Positions 52,146-62,120 of a stretch of DNA of 64,000 nt are shown here, piece by piece. Made by a program: the position numbers and the translations under genes. Below the pieces are notes generated by a model, which saw only the letters and a list, made by a program, of their open reading frames with translations, ran no database searches and was not told the origin of the DNA. The stretch's first letter is position 1, and every line of letters starts with the position of its first letter. Origin of the DNA: Anaerobacillus isosaccharinicus (GTDB taxonomy: Bacteria > Bacillota > Bacilli > Bacillales > Anaerobacillaceae); the NCBI RefSeq assembly GCF_001866075.3, contig NZ_CP063356.1, positions 3,958,164 to 4,022,163 of the forward strand, given 5' to 3'.

Positions 52146-52354
52146 TGATATGTAAATTTACTCCTCTGTACAGATATTGTCAACATGTTTTTTTAGAGCT
52201 GAGATAGGCGTTTCATCGTCATGAAATGTAACATTAGCATGGAAAAAAGTTCGATTTGCTTGAACTCAAAAGCCAAGTACCTCTACAAAGAAAAAAAGAG
52301 GTATGGATTACTAGCATTTTGTGCAAAATTATCAAAAAAGGAGTTTTTAAGTAA

Positions 52355-52789
52355 ATGAAGCATTTTAAAATTCTATTACTCAAGTTTGTTGTTAGCATTG
52401 TTGTATTCTGGATAAGCATAGGTTTGTTTTTCGGAGCAACATTAGTGGAAATCATCTCATTTGCCTTACTAGTTACCGTTGTTTCATATTTAATCGGAGA
52501 TCAAATACTTCTTCCTCGAATTGGAAACAGAAACTCAGTTGTCGTAGATTTTTTCCTGACGTATTTACTCGTATGGGTGTTTGGCGGGGGCTTATTGCAT
52601 AGCTATTTAATGGTTGCTTGGGGAAGTATTATATCGGCGACACTAATTGCAGGTTCAGAAGTGTTTGTCCATTCCTACATTCTAAAGAATGTTAAACCCG
52701 TCGTTCGAGAAAATCAACGCAGCTTCAATCAAAGTTTTGCTTTTGAGTTGGCTGAAGAACAAGATCCCGATCCTCGGAAAGAAAAGTAA
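52355..52789 (+). CDS. DUF2512 family membrane protein (YndM-like)
   Basis: A 144-residue protein with four membrane helices beginning MKHFKILLLKFVVSIVVFW and a C-terminal polar tail. This fits DUF2512, a spore-former family of unknown function. The ATG has AAAAAGGAG upstream. It is transcribed away from the ktr operon. Confidence 0.8.
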   Translation: MKHFKILLLKFVVSIVVFWISIGLFFGATLVEIISFALLVTVVSYLIGDQILLPRIGNRNSVVVDFFLTYLLVWVFGGGLLHSYLMVAWGSIISATLIAGSEVFVHSYILKNVKPVVRENQRSFNQSFAFELAEEQDPDPRKEK

Positions 52790-52830
52790 TCACGAATTTT
52801 ATAGGCAAAAGGACATGTGGATTTTTTCGA

Positions 52831-52905
52831 GGACATACGTTCCGTTATTTAGCTGAAAATGACTAACAAATTTGTCATTTTGGGCAAAAAGAGAAACGTA
52901 TGCCC
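52831..52905. repeat. Imperfect inverted repeat element (family member 2)
   Basis: GGACATACGTTCCGTTATTT at the left and GAGAAACGTATGCCC at the right pair imperfectly around an inner AAAATGAC/GTCATTTT hairpin. The GGACATACGTTCC core is shared with 49503-49587. It lies downstream of the DUF2512 gene. Confidence 0.6.
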
Positions 52906-53018
52906 TACTTCCTCTCCAATATCGATAATTTCTCAAAAATAACGTACCTGGTGTCTTTCAACTCCTTTCCGCTCGATCCCCCAATAAAAAAAGCAGTAAG
53001 CCCTGAGCTTACTGCTTT

Positions 53019-54727
53019 CAGAGTGTCGAGAAACCCAATGTAAAATTCATTTTTACATTGGGTTTCTTTATTTTTGTATAGTTGGTTTTATAAAAACAGA
53101 AAAAAAGCAGTTCGCAAACCACCTATGCCATCTTGGCTAGGTGGTTTGCGATCTTTTTGATGTTCTGAGCAGCTGCTGTCATTAGCGCTTGCTCTTGAAC
53201 ATGTTCTCTGCCTCGTAACCGGCAGTAGCGAAGCCCGTGGAGTTCTTTTGAATCCGCAAAGCTTCGCTCAACTGTTTCTTTTCTTTTTTTATAAAGCATC
53301 TTTCCTGTATCAGAAAGACGGTTTTTTCTAATCAGTTCTTTACTTTCTTCCCAAACATGTCTAGTCACTACCTTTTTCTGATTTCGGCTCCTTGTACATT
53401 CCGAGAGTAGCGGACAGTCCTTACATTGCTTTGGATCGGAATGGTATTCTTGATACCCTTCTCTTGAGGTAGTCTTGTAATATAAATTTTGGTTATTTGG
53501 ACATGCGTAAGTATCAGTTTCTTTATCAAATTTGAATTTCCACTTAGGAAATAGCCCTCGTGTTGGATGAAAACGACGATAACCAATGACACCCATAATT
53601 TTCATCTCTTCGAGTTTCTTACAAATCCATGCTGTATAGTAACCAGAATCAGTGGCAGCTGCTTCAACTTTAAAACCAAATCGCTCAATTTGACGTTCTA
53701 ATCTTTCAATATAAGGTTGTGAATCGTGGACATTTCCTGGAGTTACATGAACATCCGTGATGATGTTAAATTTCATATCGGTTGTACGGTGATCAAGGTA
53801 AAAAAATCCCTCAGGTTTCCCCTCTCGGTACATATACCCGCTCTCAGGGTCTGTTGTACTTTCTTTTATTTCTTTTTCTTCACTCACTTCCTCCCTAGCT
53901 TTTAAAGGCTTTTTTCCATGCTCACGACGGCTTTCTTCAATAGCTGCATCTAGCTCTTTTATATAAGTTCTAGTAGGGGATTGAACAGTTTTTTTCACAA
54001 ACTTTTTTTTATTTGCGTTCGCTTTTAAATGTGTGGAATCAGTAAATAAAACCCGGCCACCAACCATTCGATGTTTCATCGCCAATTCTACTACTTCATC
54101 AAAGATATCCTGAAAAGCACTGGTCCCATCAAACCGTTTATGTCGATTAAAACTAATCGTAGAATGATGAGGAACACGTTCTGTTATTCCAAGGCCAAGG
54201 AACCATCGGTAAGCCATATTGGTTTGAATTTCTTTTTCTAATCTGCGTTCCGACCGAATTCCGTATAAATAACCAATAAACATCATCTTAAATAGCATGA
54301 CAGGATCAATTGGTGGTCGTCCATTATCTGCACAATAGTAACCCTTTACTTTATCGTAGATAAAAGAGAAATCTATGTATTTATCAATAATTCTTAGTTC
54401 ATGATCTTCAGGGACTAGCTGATCAATGGTTACCATTTCAAACTCAATTTGTTTTTCTTTTCTAGGCTTTAGCATGAATATCACCTCAAATTAGTCTATA
54501 CAAATATTATACTACACTTATCTGAATAGTCAGTTATAATTATTGATTTTAGACCGTTTTATAAAATAAAAAGAGAGAGCCGTGAGACAATATAAATTGT
54601 CTCACGGCTCTTGTTATCTCCTAAACGCCACCTTTTGTTTGTGAAGAGCCAAGCAACGCTCGGCTACTGGAAAAATTTACATAGTTTAATCATGAAAACA
54701 GGCTGTTGAGACTTTCTCAACAGCCTG
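53019..54727 (-). mobile_element. IS1182-family element in a terminator hairpin (1709 bp)
   Basis: The ends are CAGAGTGTCGAGAAA and, inverted, CAGGCTGTTGAGAAA. A 29-bp direct repeat, AAAGCAGTAAG-CCCTGAG-CTTACTGCTTT, flanks the element exactly (52990-53018 and 54728-54756). The repeat is itself a complete hairpin, the terminator of tldE. Internal hairpins flank the transposase gene. Confidence 0.92.
53123..54484 (-). CDS. IS1182-family transposase
   Basis: A 453-residue DDE transposase: a DUF772 N-terminal domain ([30 protein letters not shown]), first Asp in [11 protein letters not shown], second Asp in [10 protein letters not shown], final Glu in [23 protein letters not shown] Cys cluster ([11 protein letters not shown]) is present. 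A start at MLKPRKEK (54475) is also possible. It is a different lineage from the copy at 38754. Confidence 0.93.
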   Translation of the reverse strand: MIFMLKPRKEKQIEFEMVTIDQLVPEDHELRIIDKYIDFSFIYDKVKGYYCADNGRPPIDPVMLFKMMFIGYLYGIRSERRLEKEIQTNMAYRWFLGLGITERVPHHSTISFNRHKRFDGTSAFQDIFDEVVELAMKHRMVGGRVLFTDSTHLKANANKKKFVKKTVQSPTRTYIKELDAAIEESRREHGKKPLKAREEVSEEKEIKESTTDPESGYMYREGKPEGFFYLDHRTTDMKFNIITDVHVTPGNVHDSQPYIERLERQIERFGFKVEAAATDSGYYTAWICKKLEEMKIMGVIGYRRFHPTRGLFPKWKFKFDKETDTYACPNNQNLYYKTTSREGYQEYHSDPKQCKDCPLLSECTRSRNQKKVVTRHVWEESKELIRKNRLSDTGKMLYKKRKETVERSFADSKELHGLRYCRLRGREHVQEQALMTAAAQNIKKIANHLAKMA

Positions 54728-54760
54728 AAAGCAGTAAGCCCTGAGCTTACTGCTTTTTTC
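54728..54760 (-). terminator. Terminator of the tldD/tldE operon
   Basis: AAGCAGTAAG and CTTACTGCTT pair around CCCTGAG just after the tldE stop. A second copy lies on the other side of the IS at 52990-53018 because of the target duplication. Confidence 0.85.
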
Positions 54761-54764
54761 GTAT

Positions 54765-56117
54765 TTATTCTCCAGCTACTGCTAATCCTTTAATTTTTAA
54801 TGATGGTGAGCCTACATATCCACCCATTGGTAGACCGAAAGTTAAGTCATCGGCAATGCTCTCTACTTGTTCGAGCATGGTGAAGAAATTCCCAGCGATT
54901 GTAATTTGGTTTACAGGTCGCTCTATTTGGCCGTTTTTTACGAGATATCCATTGGCGGCTAATGAAAAATCGCCGGAAATCGGGTTCGCACCTGAGTGTA
55001 ATCCTTGTAAATCGGTAATGATTAAGGCTTCAGGTTCGTTTTCAACTAATTGTTCGTAAGTTGATTGCCCTGGATTAATATATAAATTAGATGGAGCGAC
55101 CGTAATTGTTCCTTTATATGAGGACTTCGTACCATGCCCCGTTGACTCTACATTGTCTTTTGTGGCTGTTTTCAAGTTATGAAGATATGTTTTTAGAACG
55201 CCATCTTCAACAATTTGTAAACGTTTTGTGGCAACGCCTTCGCTATCAAATGATCGACTCATAAAGCCTTCTGTCAAAAATGGGTCGTCTACGATCGTAA
55301 CTAGTTGATTGGCAATCGTTGTGTCTAGCTTTTTAGCTAATCTTGATTTTCCTTTTTGAACATTGTCTGCTGAAAAAGCGGAAGTGAATGTTTGTAAAAG
55401 GGACGCTGCTGCTGTGTTTTTTAAAATGATTGGATATTCCTTACTAGCAATTGAGCTAGCACCTAAAGCACTAAGTGCCTCGTCTACGACTTCCTTAGCT
55501 AATTGTATTGGATCAAACATTGAGAAATTTCTTGATAAGGTTAATTTCCCGGCACTCTTAATATCGTCACCATCTTTAACAACGACTGATAGGTAAGTAT
55601 AAACGACATTTCCTCTCTCATGTTTCTCTAGCCCTTTCGTGTTGGCAATCATTTTCTCTGTATCATGGGATTCGAGCAAACAGTAATTTACACTAGATAC
55701 TTTCTCACTTAAAGCAAAACATTCTGCTTCAACTTTCTTGAGAAGAGCTATTTTTTCATCAGCTGAGATACTTGCTAACTCTTCTGAAAATAAGGTTAGT
55801 TCTTCGTAATGTTCTGAACCTGCAAAAATAACTTCGCTGTCTTCACTATCAATAATTTTCCCATTCTCTTTTGCTTCTTCAAGTAAAAATGAAATGGCTT
55901 CTTCGTTGATTTTTTCTGTATAGGCATAGCCCATTTGCCCATTGTAGATCCCTCTAAAAGAGACCCCACCTTCAATGGCTAGATTATAGCTATCGACTTC
56001 ACCTTTAAAGATTTTCGTGCTAAATTTTCCATTGCTTTGATAATACAATTCCATATCTGAAAAACCGTACTCTCTTCCTTTATTAAAGAGACGATCTTTA
56101 AAATTTAAAATATCCAT
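54765..56117 (-). CDS. tldE: TldE/PmbA metalloprotease subunit
   Basis: A 450-residue TldD/PmbA family protein. It lacks the metal-binding HExxxH, as expected for the TldE partner; the C-terminal beta region (GDFSLAANGYLVKNGQIERPVNQITIAGNFF) is typical. TldD-TldE forms a heterodimeric protease that unfolds and degrades peptides, known for maturing microcins in E. coli. Its ATG is three bases after the tldD stop. Confidence 0.88.
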   Translation of the reverse strand: MDILNFKDRLFNKGREYGFSDMELYYQSNGKFSTKIFKGEVDSYNLAIEGGVSFRGIYNGQMGYAYTEKINEEAISFLLEEAKENGKIIDSEDSEVIFAGSEHYEELTLFSEELASISADEKIALLKKVEAECFALSEKVSSVNYCLLESHDTEKMIANTKGLEKHERGNVVYTYLSVVVKDGDDIKSAGKLTLSRNFSMFDPIQLAKEVVDEALSALGASSIASKEYPIILKNTAAASLLQTFTSAFSADNVQKGKSRLAKKLDTTIANQLVTIVDDPFLTEGFMSRSFDSEGVATKRLQIVEDGVLKTYLHNLKTATKDNVESTGHGTKSSYKGTITVAPSNLYINPGQSTYEQLVENEPEALIITDLQGLHSGANPISGDFSLAANGYLVKNGQIERPVNQITIAGNFFTMLEQVESIADDLTFGLPMGGYVGSPSLKIKGLAVAGE

Positions 56118-56119
56118 GG

Positions 56120-57508
56120 TTAGTTCCCCTTTCTTCCGCCGACAGTAATTTCGCTAACACGGATCATCGGTTGACCGACATTTGCAGGGATCGATCCACT
56201 TACAGATCCACACATTCCTTGGCCATGGGCGAGGTTGTTTCCGACCATATCGACCTTCTGTAATGTTTTAGGACCATTTCCAATTAATGTAGCACCACGA
56301 ACTGGTTCAGCTATCTTCCCATTCCGAACAATATAGCCTTCGTTAATCGCAAAGTTATAGTCACCAGTTGCAGGATTTACTGATCCCCCACCCATATACT
56401 TGGCGTAAATGCCAAACTCAGTGTTTGCAATGATTTCTTCTGGCGTCGACTTACCAGGTGCAATGAACGTATTTGTCATTCTTGAAGTTGGTGCGTATTT
56501 ATATGATTCTCTTCGGCTCGATCCTGTTACGTCTGTTCCCATTCGTCTAGCACCTAACTTATCAATCAAGTAACCTTTTAAAATTCCATTTTCGATTAAA
56601 ACGTTTCTGCGTGTTGGTTCTCCTTCATCATCGACATTGGCAGAACCCCATTCATTGGCTAGTGTCCCATCATCAATGTACGAAACAATACTTGGCGCTA
56701 CTTGTTCGCCAATGCGATCAGCAAACACTGAATTTTTCTTAGCTACAGAAGTCGCTTCTAAGCCATGCCCGCAAGCTTCATGAAAAATAACGCCACCAAA
56801 TTCGTTATCAATGATGACCGGGAATTTTCCACTTGGGCACTCATCTGCATTAAGCATCGTCACTGCAATTCTTGCTGCTTCTTGGCCGTAGTGTTGTAAA
56901 TCGATTTGCTCTAAGAACTCAAACCCTTTATGGGCACCAGGTAAATAGGAGCCAGTTTGCATTTCGTTTCCTCTAGTAGCTACAGTTTGGATGGCTAGTC
57001 GTGTTCTAATTCTTTCATCCTCAACGAAACGACCTTCCGAATTGGCAATTAAAACTCGTTGTTGCTCATCTTTATAAGCAACAGATACTTGCGAGATAAG
57101 TTCGTGATAATTTTTTGCAATATCATAAACTTCTCTCATAACATTTACTTTCTTTGACTTCGGTACTTCTCTAGGCGTATGTATAATTGGATGTTGGTTC
57201 GTAAAGGTTTGACGGTTGAAACTTAAATTTAAGTTTATTGGTTGCCCTTTTATAGCTTGAGCAGCTTCTAGCGCGACAGCAATTAATTTATCTCTACTAT
57301 GTTCATTTGTATACGCGTAAACGCTATTTAATCCTTGAAAAATACGAATGCCTATCCCGTAATCTCGACCGGATATACTGTTTTCGACTTTTCCACCTAC
57401 TAAAGCGATATTCGTATTATACTTATCTTCAATGAATACCTCTGCAAAATCTCCACCAGTACTTAATGCTGCTGTAATGATGTCTTGAATAATTGATTTT
57501 TGGAACAT
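56120..57508 (-). CDS. tldD: TldD metalloprotease subunit
   Basis: A 462-residue TldD with the zinc-binding HEACGHGLEA (HExxxH) and the C-terminal GATLIGNGPKTLQKVDMVGNN region. It supplies the catalytic site of the TldD-TldE peptidase; natural substrates in Bacillaceae are not known. The ATG follows TAAGGAGGG. It is first in a two-gene operon. Confidence 0.9.
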   Translation of the reverse strand: MFQKSIIQDIITAALSTGGDFAEVFIEDKYNTNIALVGGKVENSISGRDYGIGIRIFQGLNSVYAYTNEHSRDKLIAVALEAAQAIKGQPINLNLSFNRQTFTNQHPIIHTPREVPKSKKVNVMREVYDIAKNYHELISQVSVAYKDEQQRVLIANSEGRFVEDERIRTRLAIQTVATRGNEMQTGSYLPGAHKGFEFLEQIDLQHYGQEAARIAVTMLNADECPSGKFPVIIDNEFGGVIFHEACGHGLEATSVAKKNSVFADRIGEQVAPSIVSYIDDGTLANEWGSANVDDEGEPTRRNVLIENGILKGYLIDKLGARRMGTDVTGSSRRESYKYAPTSRMTNTFIAPGKSTPEEIIANTEFGIYAKYMGGGSVNPATGDYNFAINEGYIVRNGKIAEPVRGATLIGNGPKTLQKVDMVGNNLAHGQGMCGSVSGSIPANVGQPMIRVSEITVGGRKGN

Positions 57509-57734
57509 CCTTTTCCCTCCTTAATTTAACAATGGACATAAACGACCATATCTAAAGGATATACGAAAACTCAGATTAATTAAACTATTTCGACTATGAA
57601 AATATTTTGATTAAATTCGACAATGTTTCATACATAAGAAAAAACATTCATTTTTCTAGTAAGTATCGTGTATAATGTTTCGTAACACGAAGTGATTGTT
57701 CAAACTCACGTATTTTAAAAAGGAGTCTTTTTTC

Positions 57735-58796
57735 ATGGTGAATTCTCAATTTGGCAGATTAATAGAAACGCTTCTCATCGGTTTCATCGGAGGATATGTA
57801 TTTAACCTTCTCCAATTGCCGTTACCTTGGGTATTAGGAGCCTTAACATTTGTACTAATATGGCAAGGGTTAACTAAACGACAGGCAAACTGGCCTGACC
57901 CGCTCAAACAAGGCGGTTTTTTGGTCCTTGGAATTTATTTTGGTCTTTATTTTACGTTAGAAACATTTATGACGATCGGTCCATATTTCTTTCCGTATGT
58001 ATTGATGACTTGTGTTCTTATTTTAGCGAGTATTTTTATTAGTATCATGGTTACAAAATGGATTAATGTTGATAAGATCACCAGTGTCTTTGCGTCCATT
58101 CCTGGTGGATTGTCAGAAATGGTGATAGCAAGCGAAGCTCTAAATGCAAAAACCTCTTTTGTCGTCATCTTTCAGACGATCCGTTTGTTAACAGTTCTCT
58201 TCACTGTCCCTGCGATTATTATTTATTTTTTTAGTGAACAAAGTCAGGCTTCAAATTTAGTAGTTGTAGCTGATTCTTTTGTATTAGGAGGCTGGGGTTA
58301 TTTATGGTATCTTATTCCAGCTGTTGTGGGAGTACTGTTTCGTAATAAAATTCCAGCAGGGATCGTCATCGTCCCCCTTGCAATTACCGCTGCCATGAAT
58401 ATTAGTACAGTGGAATTAGCGAGCATTCCTCCCCTTTTACTACTTACAGCACAAGTGTCTGTTGGTATTGGCCTAGGAAAAAACATTTCATTTCAGGATT
58501 TAAAATTGGGTGGAAAATATTGTCTTGTTTATTTTGGTGTCTCGCTTTCTCTCATTCTCGTTTCTTTTGGTCTAGGTGCACTGTTAGCCTCTTTTACGAC
58601 ACTCGATCTAGCAACTGCAATTCTGTCCATTGCCCCTGGTGGTTTAATTGAAATGGTGTTAACAGCTTCAACAGTTGGCGCAGATCCTGCCATAGTTAGT
58701 GCCTTGCAATTAATTCGTATCCTAGTCATTATCATGTTCGTTCCATCATTGTTGAAGTGGTACTTTAATAAAGAAAAGCAAAAAAAGGTAGCTTAG
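57735..58796 (+). CDS. AbrB family (PF05145) membrane transporter
   Basis: A 353-residue protein with about ten helices and an internal duplication: IPGGLSEMVIASEALNAK in the first half and APGGLIEMVLTASTVGAD in the second are equivalent loops. This is the AbrB-duplication family, sometimes labelled putative ammonia monooxygenase; its transport role is poorly defined. I start at MVNSQFGR behind AAAGGAG; the longer frame from 57696 has no site. It is divergent from tldD. Confidence 0.82.
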   Translation: MVNSQFGRLIETLLIGFIGGYVFNLLQLPLPWVLGALTFVLIWQGLTKRQANWPDPLKQGGFLVLGIYFGLYFTLETFMTIGPYFFPYVLMTCVLILASIFISIMVTKWINVDKITSVFASIPGGLSEMVIASEALNAKTSFVVIFQTIRLLTVLFTVPAIIIYFFSEQSQASNLVVVADSFVLGGWGYLWYLIPAVVGVLFRNKIPAGIVIVPLAITAAMNISTVELASIPPLLLLTAQVSVGIGLGKNISFQDLKLGGKYCLVYFGVSLSLILVSFGLGALLASFTTLDLATAILSIAPGGLIEMVLTASTVGADPAIVSALQLIRILVIIMFVPSLLKWYFNKEKQKKVA

Positions 58797-58817
58797 CACT
58801 ATAAGATTGGTGTGCAC

Positions 58818-58851
58818 TAAAAAAACCAACACTGATGGTGTTGGTTTTTTA
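58818..58851. terminator. Bidirectional terminator
   Basis: AAAAACCAACAC-TGAT-GGTGTTGGTTTTT sits between the convergent AbrB-type and DUF3231 genes, with T runs on both strands. Confidence 0.9.
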
Positions 58852-58852
58852 G

Positions 58853-59398
58853 CTATTCTGGTAATCCTGGTGGAGTGTAATAAGGTGGTACTTTTATCCA
58901 GCCTCTTTTTCGTAAAAGTGTTTTAGTCGTAGCTCCAAAAGTTAACATTTCCGTATAAAACTCTGTCCAAATCAACCCAAGATCTGTTCTGATTGATTGA
59001 GAATTCCCCATTGCACATTCCACCGAAGCCGCAGCAATTTTTAAAGAAACCCCATTTGCTATCTCATCATCCGTAAGCTTAACTCCAAGTGGAATTTCAT
59101 TTGGCTTAGATACTGGCTTTTTGGCTTGGCTAGAAGGCAGTGGAATTCCCTCTTTTTGCATAAAATTCGATAACCTCTTGGATTGACTTTCACATATCTT
59201 TTTAGCATCCACAAGTAACTCTATTACTTCATCATCAGTGGTCGTATTTAGACCTACTTCTTCGTACCTTAATGCCTCATCAAGTATCGTTAGGTAAGTC
59301 CAAATGCTCATGACTTCTCCCACATGCATTGGTGATTTAGGTTCATTATCAACGAGGAGTTTTATAGTGTTCCAAGCAGCTTCAAAAGGATTAGACAT
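58853..59398 (-). CDS. DUF3231 family protein
   Basis: A 181-residue helical protein (AAWNTIKLLVDNEPKSPMHVGEVMSIW...LGLIWTEFYTEMLTFGATT) ending in a proline-rich VPPYYTPPGLP. This agrees with DUF3231, a spore-former family resembling ferritin-like/coat proteins with usually two repeats; here only one repeat is present. The ATG has GGAGGCG upstream. The function is unknown. Confidence 0.75.
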   Translation of the reverse strand: MSNPFEAAWNTIKLLVDNEPKSPMHVGEVMSIWTYLTILDEALRYEEVGLNTTTDDEVIELLVDAKKICESQSKRLSNFMQKEGIPLPSSQAKKPVSKPNEIPLGVKLTDDEIANGVSLKIAAASVECAMGNSQSIRTDLGLIWTEFYTEMLTFGATTKTLLRKRGWIKVPPYYTPPGLPE

Positions 59399-59607
59399 AT
59401 TCTCGCCTCCAGCTTTTTAACATCTCTTTTATGATTTGTAACAATAAACAATAATATCCCAATAAATTAACTCATTTAAGTTACTTTTTGATATTCGATA
59501 CTCAATATTTTGAAAAAATGAAAAAGGAGCAATCACATATGACTGCCCCATTTGTTATAGTTGTTGGTTCACTTAAAGTCCCTGATAATTGCATACTAAT
59601 TTTATAT

Positions 59608-60579
59608 TTATCCTGTTTTTACAACGTGAAGCTCAGTTTCTCTTTTTGAAAAACGATTAAGCATTTGCCCAAAGAACGAAGCCAATAATTGCTGTATGAG
59701 CATACATGAAATGACGGGGATTGCCACTGGTGCTGGGAAAAATGTGATCGCGATTACTGCCCCAGCACTTATATTTCTCATCCCACTATTAAATGTTAAC
59801 GCGACGATATCCTCGTAGTCCCAACGAAACAGGTATTTAGCTGCTAAGCCACCAATTACATAACCACAAAAGGCTAGTAAAAATATTGTGACAATAATTG
59901 CAACTAATTTCCAACTTACCTCCGCTAAATAAGGAGCAACCGCGGCACTATTGATCGCAACAACAATTCCAAGACCTACTTTTGTAAGAGGCGCTAATTT
60001 TGGGCTTAATGTTGTCTTTACCCTTCCCTTTGTCGCTTGATTAAGCAGCATTCCAAGTAATGAAGGAACAACGATCATCCAAAATAAACCGCTCATCATC
60101 GCCCACTGATCAATTTGTACATTTGACCCAACTAATAGCTTTAAACTATAGGTGATAATTATAGGTGATAACATTGTATTTAGGAGAATAATAGACAACG
60201 TTAACGCAACATTTCCTTTATAAATCGAAACCCAAATTAAACTCATGATCCCAGTCGGTATGACAAACGCTAATACGATCCCTGTTATTGTGTATGTGTC
60301 CCCAAAGAAAAATAAATTGCCAACACCTAAAGCTATGATCGGCATTACGACATGAAGAATGACTAAACAAATAAGAATTCGTTTCGGATGAAGAACAACT
60401 CTTTTTAAATCTGAAAAGCTAGAATTTAAACTCCCTGAAAATGTCATAAAGGCAAAGATCCAAGGCACTAAATAGGTTAACGGTAATAACCATGCAGTGA
60501 GAAGTACTCCAATGACAACACTTATTGGCGTAAGGACAGGCATCATTTTTTCTAAAACTCGATTTATACGGAATAACAT
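59608..60579 (-). CDS. Bile acid:sodium symporter family transporter (YocS-like)
   Basis: A 323-residue membrane protein with about ten helices; FAFMTFSGSLNSSFSDLKRV near the start and ALTFNSGMRNISAGAVIAITFFP near residue 270 are the family cation-site motifs. BASS proteins carry organic anions with Na+; the substrate here is not predictable. The ATG has AGAAGGTAGG upstream. It is monocistronic. Confidence 0.83.
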   Translation of the reverse strand: MLFRINRVLEKMMPVLTPISVVIGVLLTAWLLPLTYLVPWIFAFMTFSGSLNSSFSDLKRVVLHPKRILICLVILHVVMPIIALGVGNLFFFGDTYTITGIVLAFVIPTGIMSLIWVSIYKGNVALTLSIILLNTMLSPIIITYSLKLLVGSNVQIDQWAMMSGLFWMIVVPSLLGMLLNQATKGRVKTTLSPKLAPLTKVGLGIVVAINSAAVAPYLAEVSWKLVAIIVTIFLLAFCGYVIGGLAAKYLFRWDYEDIVALTFNSGMRNISAGAVIAITFFPAPVAIPVISCMLIQQLLASFFGQMLNRFSKRETELHVVKTG

Positions 60580-60679
60580 AAATTGGTCCTACCTTCTAAT
60601 TAAAATCAAACTCTTCTTTTAGCATATAAGAAATTATTAAAAATGGAAACTATTTCGAGTACAAAAATATTAAATAATA

Positions 60680-60706
60680 AAAAAAGTAACTACACGATGT
60701 AATTAC
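60680..60706 (-). terminator. Terminator of hmp
   Basis: On the minus strand GTAATTACATCGTGTAGTTAC is followed by TTTTTTT, directly after hmp. Confidence 0.7.
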
Positions 60707-60717
60707 TTCATTACTTC

Positions 60718-61947
60718 CTAGAGGTCAGCAGCAGGCCCAAAGAATTCAAAGTGAATTCTCTCTTTTGGAACTCCCCATTTAGTCAAAGCTTCATTAATAA
60801 CTTTCATAAATGGAACTGGCCCACAGAAATAAAACTCCGCTTGATTAGTTTTTAAGATGGACTGTAACCAAGGCAGATCAATATAGCCTTCTTTTTGATA
60901 ATTACCGGCTTTCAGATCCGTTTCGGTGGGAGCTTCGTAACAAATGAAAGTACTTATATTTTTATTTTCACTTGCAATCTTTGAAACTTCTTCCTGTAAT
61001 GAATGTGTCTGACCACTGATTGCTGCGTGGATATAGGTAACTTCTTTTTCTGGCTTGATATCAGCTAATGTTTTCAACATACTAACCATTGGTGTAAGAC
61101 CAACTCCGCCACTGATTAGGACTATCGGAAGTTGAGTTTCCATGTTCAGAACAAAGTCACCAGCAGGAGAAGTAATTTCTAGAACATCTCCTACATTCAC
61201 CGCATCATGTAAAAAGTTTGAAACGATCCCTTCAGGTGCGTTTTCACGTTTGTCCTCGCGTTTAACGCTAATACGGTAGTAATCCTTTCCAGGTGAATCT
61301 GATAAACTGTATTGTCTTATGTGAGTATACTCTTCACCATCAATGACTGCTTTGATTGATATGTATTGGCCAGGCTCAAACTTAGCTAAGTTCCCACCAT
61401 CTTCTGGTTTTAGGTAAAAAGAAGTAATGACATCACTTTCTTTTATTTTTTCGTTGACAACAAACTTTCTGTATTCTTTCCACCCACCTGCTTCTCTAGC
61501 GGCTTCTTCATACATCTCCTTCTCTACACTAATGAATACATCAGCGATGATCCCGTATGCTTCTCCCCAAGCGTTTATAATGTCGTCCGTTGCCGCATCG
61601 CCAAGAACATCCTTAATCGCTAGTAATAAATGCTTTCCTACAATTGGATAATGTTCTGCTTTAATATTTAAACTGCGATGTTTATGTGCTATTTGTTTTA
61701 CAACTGGAATTATGGCTTCTAGGTTATCAATATGCATCGCTGCCGCATAAACCGTATTTGCTAATGCTTTAGGTTGTTTCCCCTGCTTTTGGTGTGCGTG
61801 GTTAAAAATATTTAGTAATTCGGGATGATTAGAAAACATCATTTCATAAAAACGTTTCGTAATCACCTCACCGTGTTCGGCAAGTACCGGTACAGTTGAT
61901 TTAATAATTGTAATTGTTTCTTTGCTTAAAGTTTTTGTAGCTGGCAT
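60718..61947 (-). CDS. hmp: Flavohemoprotein, nitric oxide dioxygenase
   Basis: A 409-residue flavohemoglobin: a globin domain (about 1-140; the proximal His in KQIAHKHRSL), an FAD-binding domain (about 150-255; RQYSLSDSPG) and an NAD-binding domain (about 265-409; ISGGVGLTPMVSML and YFCGPVPFM). It converts NO to nitrate using NADPH and O2. I start at MPATKTLSK behind TAGGAGG; the longer frame to 61989 overlaps the operator. Two NsrR-type sites lie in the shared promoter with nsrR. Confidence 0.94.
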   Translation of the reverse strand: MPATKTLSKETITIIKSTVPVLAEHGEVITKRFYEMMFSNHPELLNIFNHAHQKQGKQPKALANTVYAAAMHIDNLEAIIPVVKQIAHKHRSLNIKAEHYPIVGKHLLLAIKDVLGDAATDDIINAWGEAYGIIADVFISVEKEMYEEAAREAGGWKEYRKFVVNEKIKESDVITSFYLKPEDGGNLAKFEPGQYISIKAVIDGEEYTHIRQYSLSDSPGKDYYRISVKREDKRENAPEGIVSNFLHDAVNVGDVLEITSPAGDFVLNMETQLPIVLISGGVGLTPMVSMLKTLADIKPEKEVTYIHAAISGQTHSLQEEVSKIASENKNISTFICYEAPTETDLKAGNYQKEGYIDLPWLQSILKTNQAEFYFCGPVPFMKVINEALTKWGVPKERIHFEFFGPAADL

Positions 61948-61972
61948 TGTTGTTCCTCCTAAAATTTTAAAC

Positions 61973-61990
61973 AAGTATTTTAAATACATG
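61973..61990. promoter_or_regulatory. NsrR binding site 1
   Basis: AAGTATTTTAAATACATG is a near-palindrome matching the NsrR operator pattern (AxGxTGxATTTTAAATxCATxTT type). It lies 26 bp upstream of the hmp start, fitting repression of hmp. Confidence 0.75.
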
Positions 61991-62021
61991 TTTAATTAAA
62001 ACACGTTCTCAAGTTAAAAGC

Positions 62022-62040
62022 AATATTTAAAATACATCTT
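62022..62040. promoter_or_regulatory. NsrR binding site 2
   Basis: On the minus strand AAGATGTATTTTAAATATT closely matches the NsrR operator consensus. It is about 80 bp upstream of nsrR and of hmp, so it could govern both. Confidence 0.75.
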
Positions 62041-62120
62041 TAATGATTAATCATTCTTCATAATCTGTTTTGTGGTACTATTTATATGAATTAATTTGTT
62101 TTAAGATCGGAGTGAGTTTT

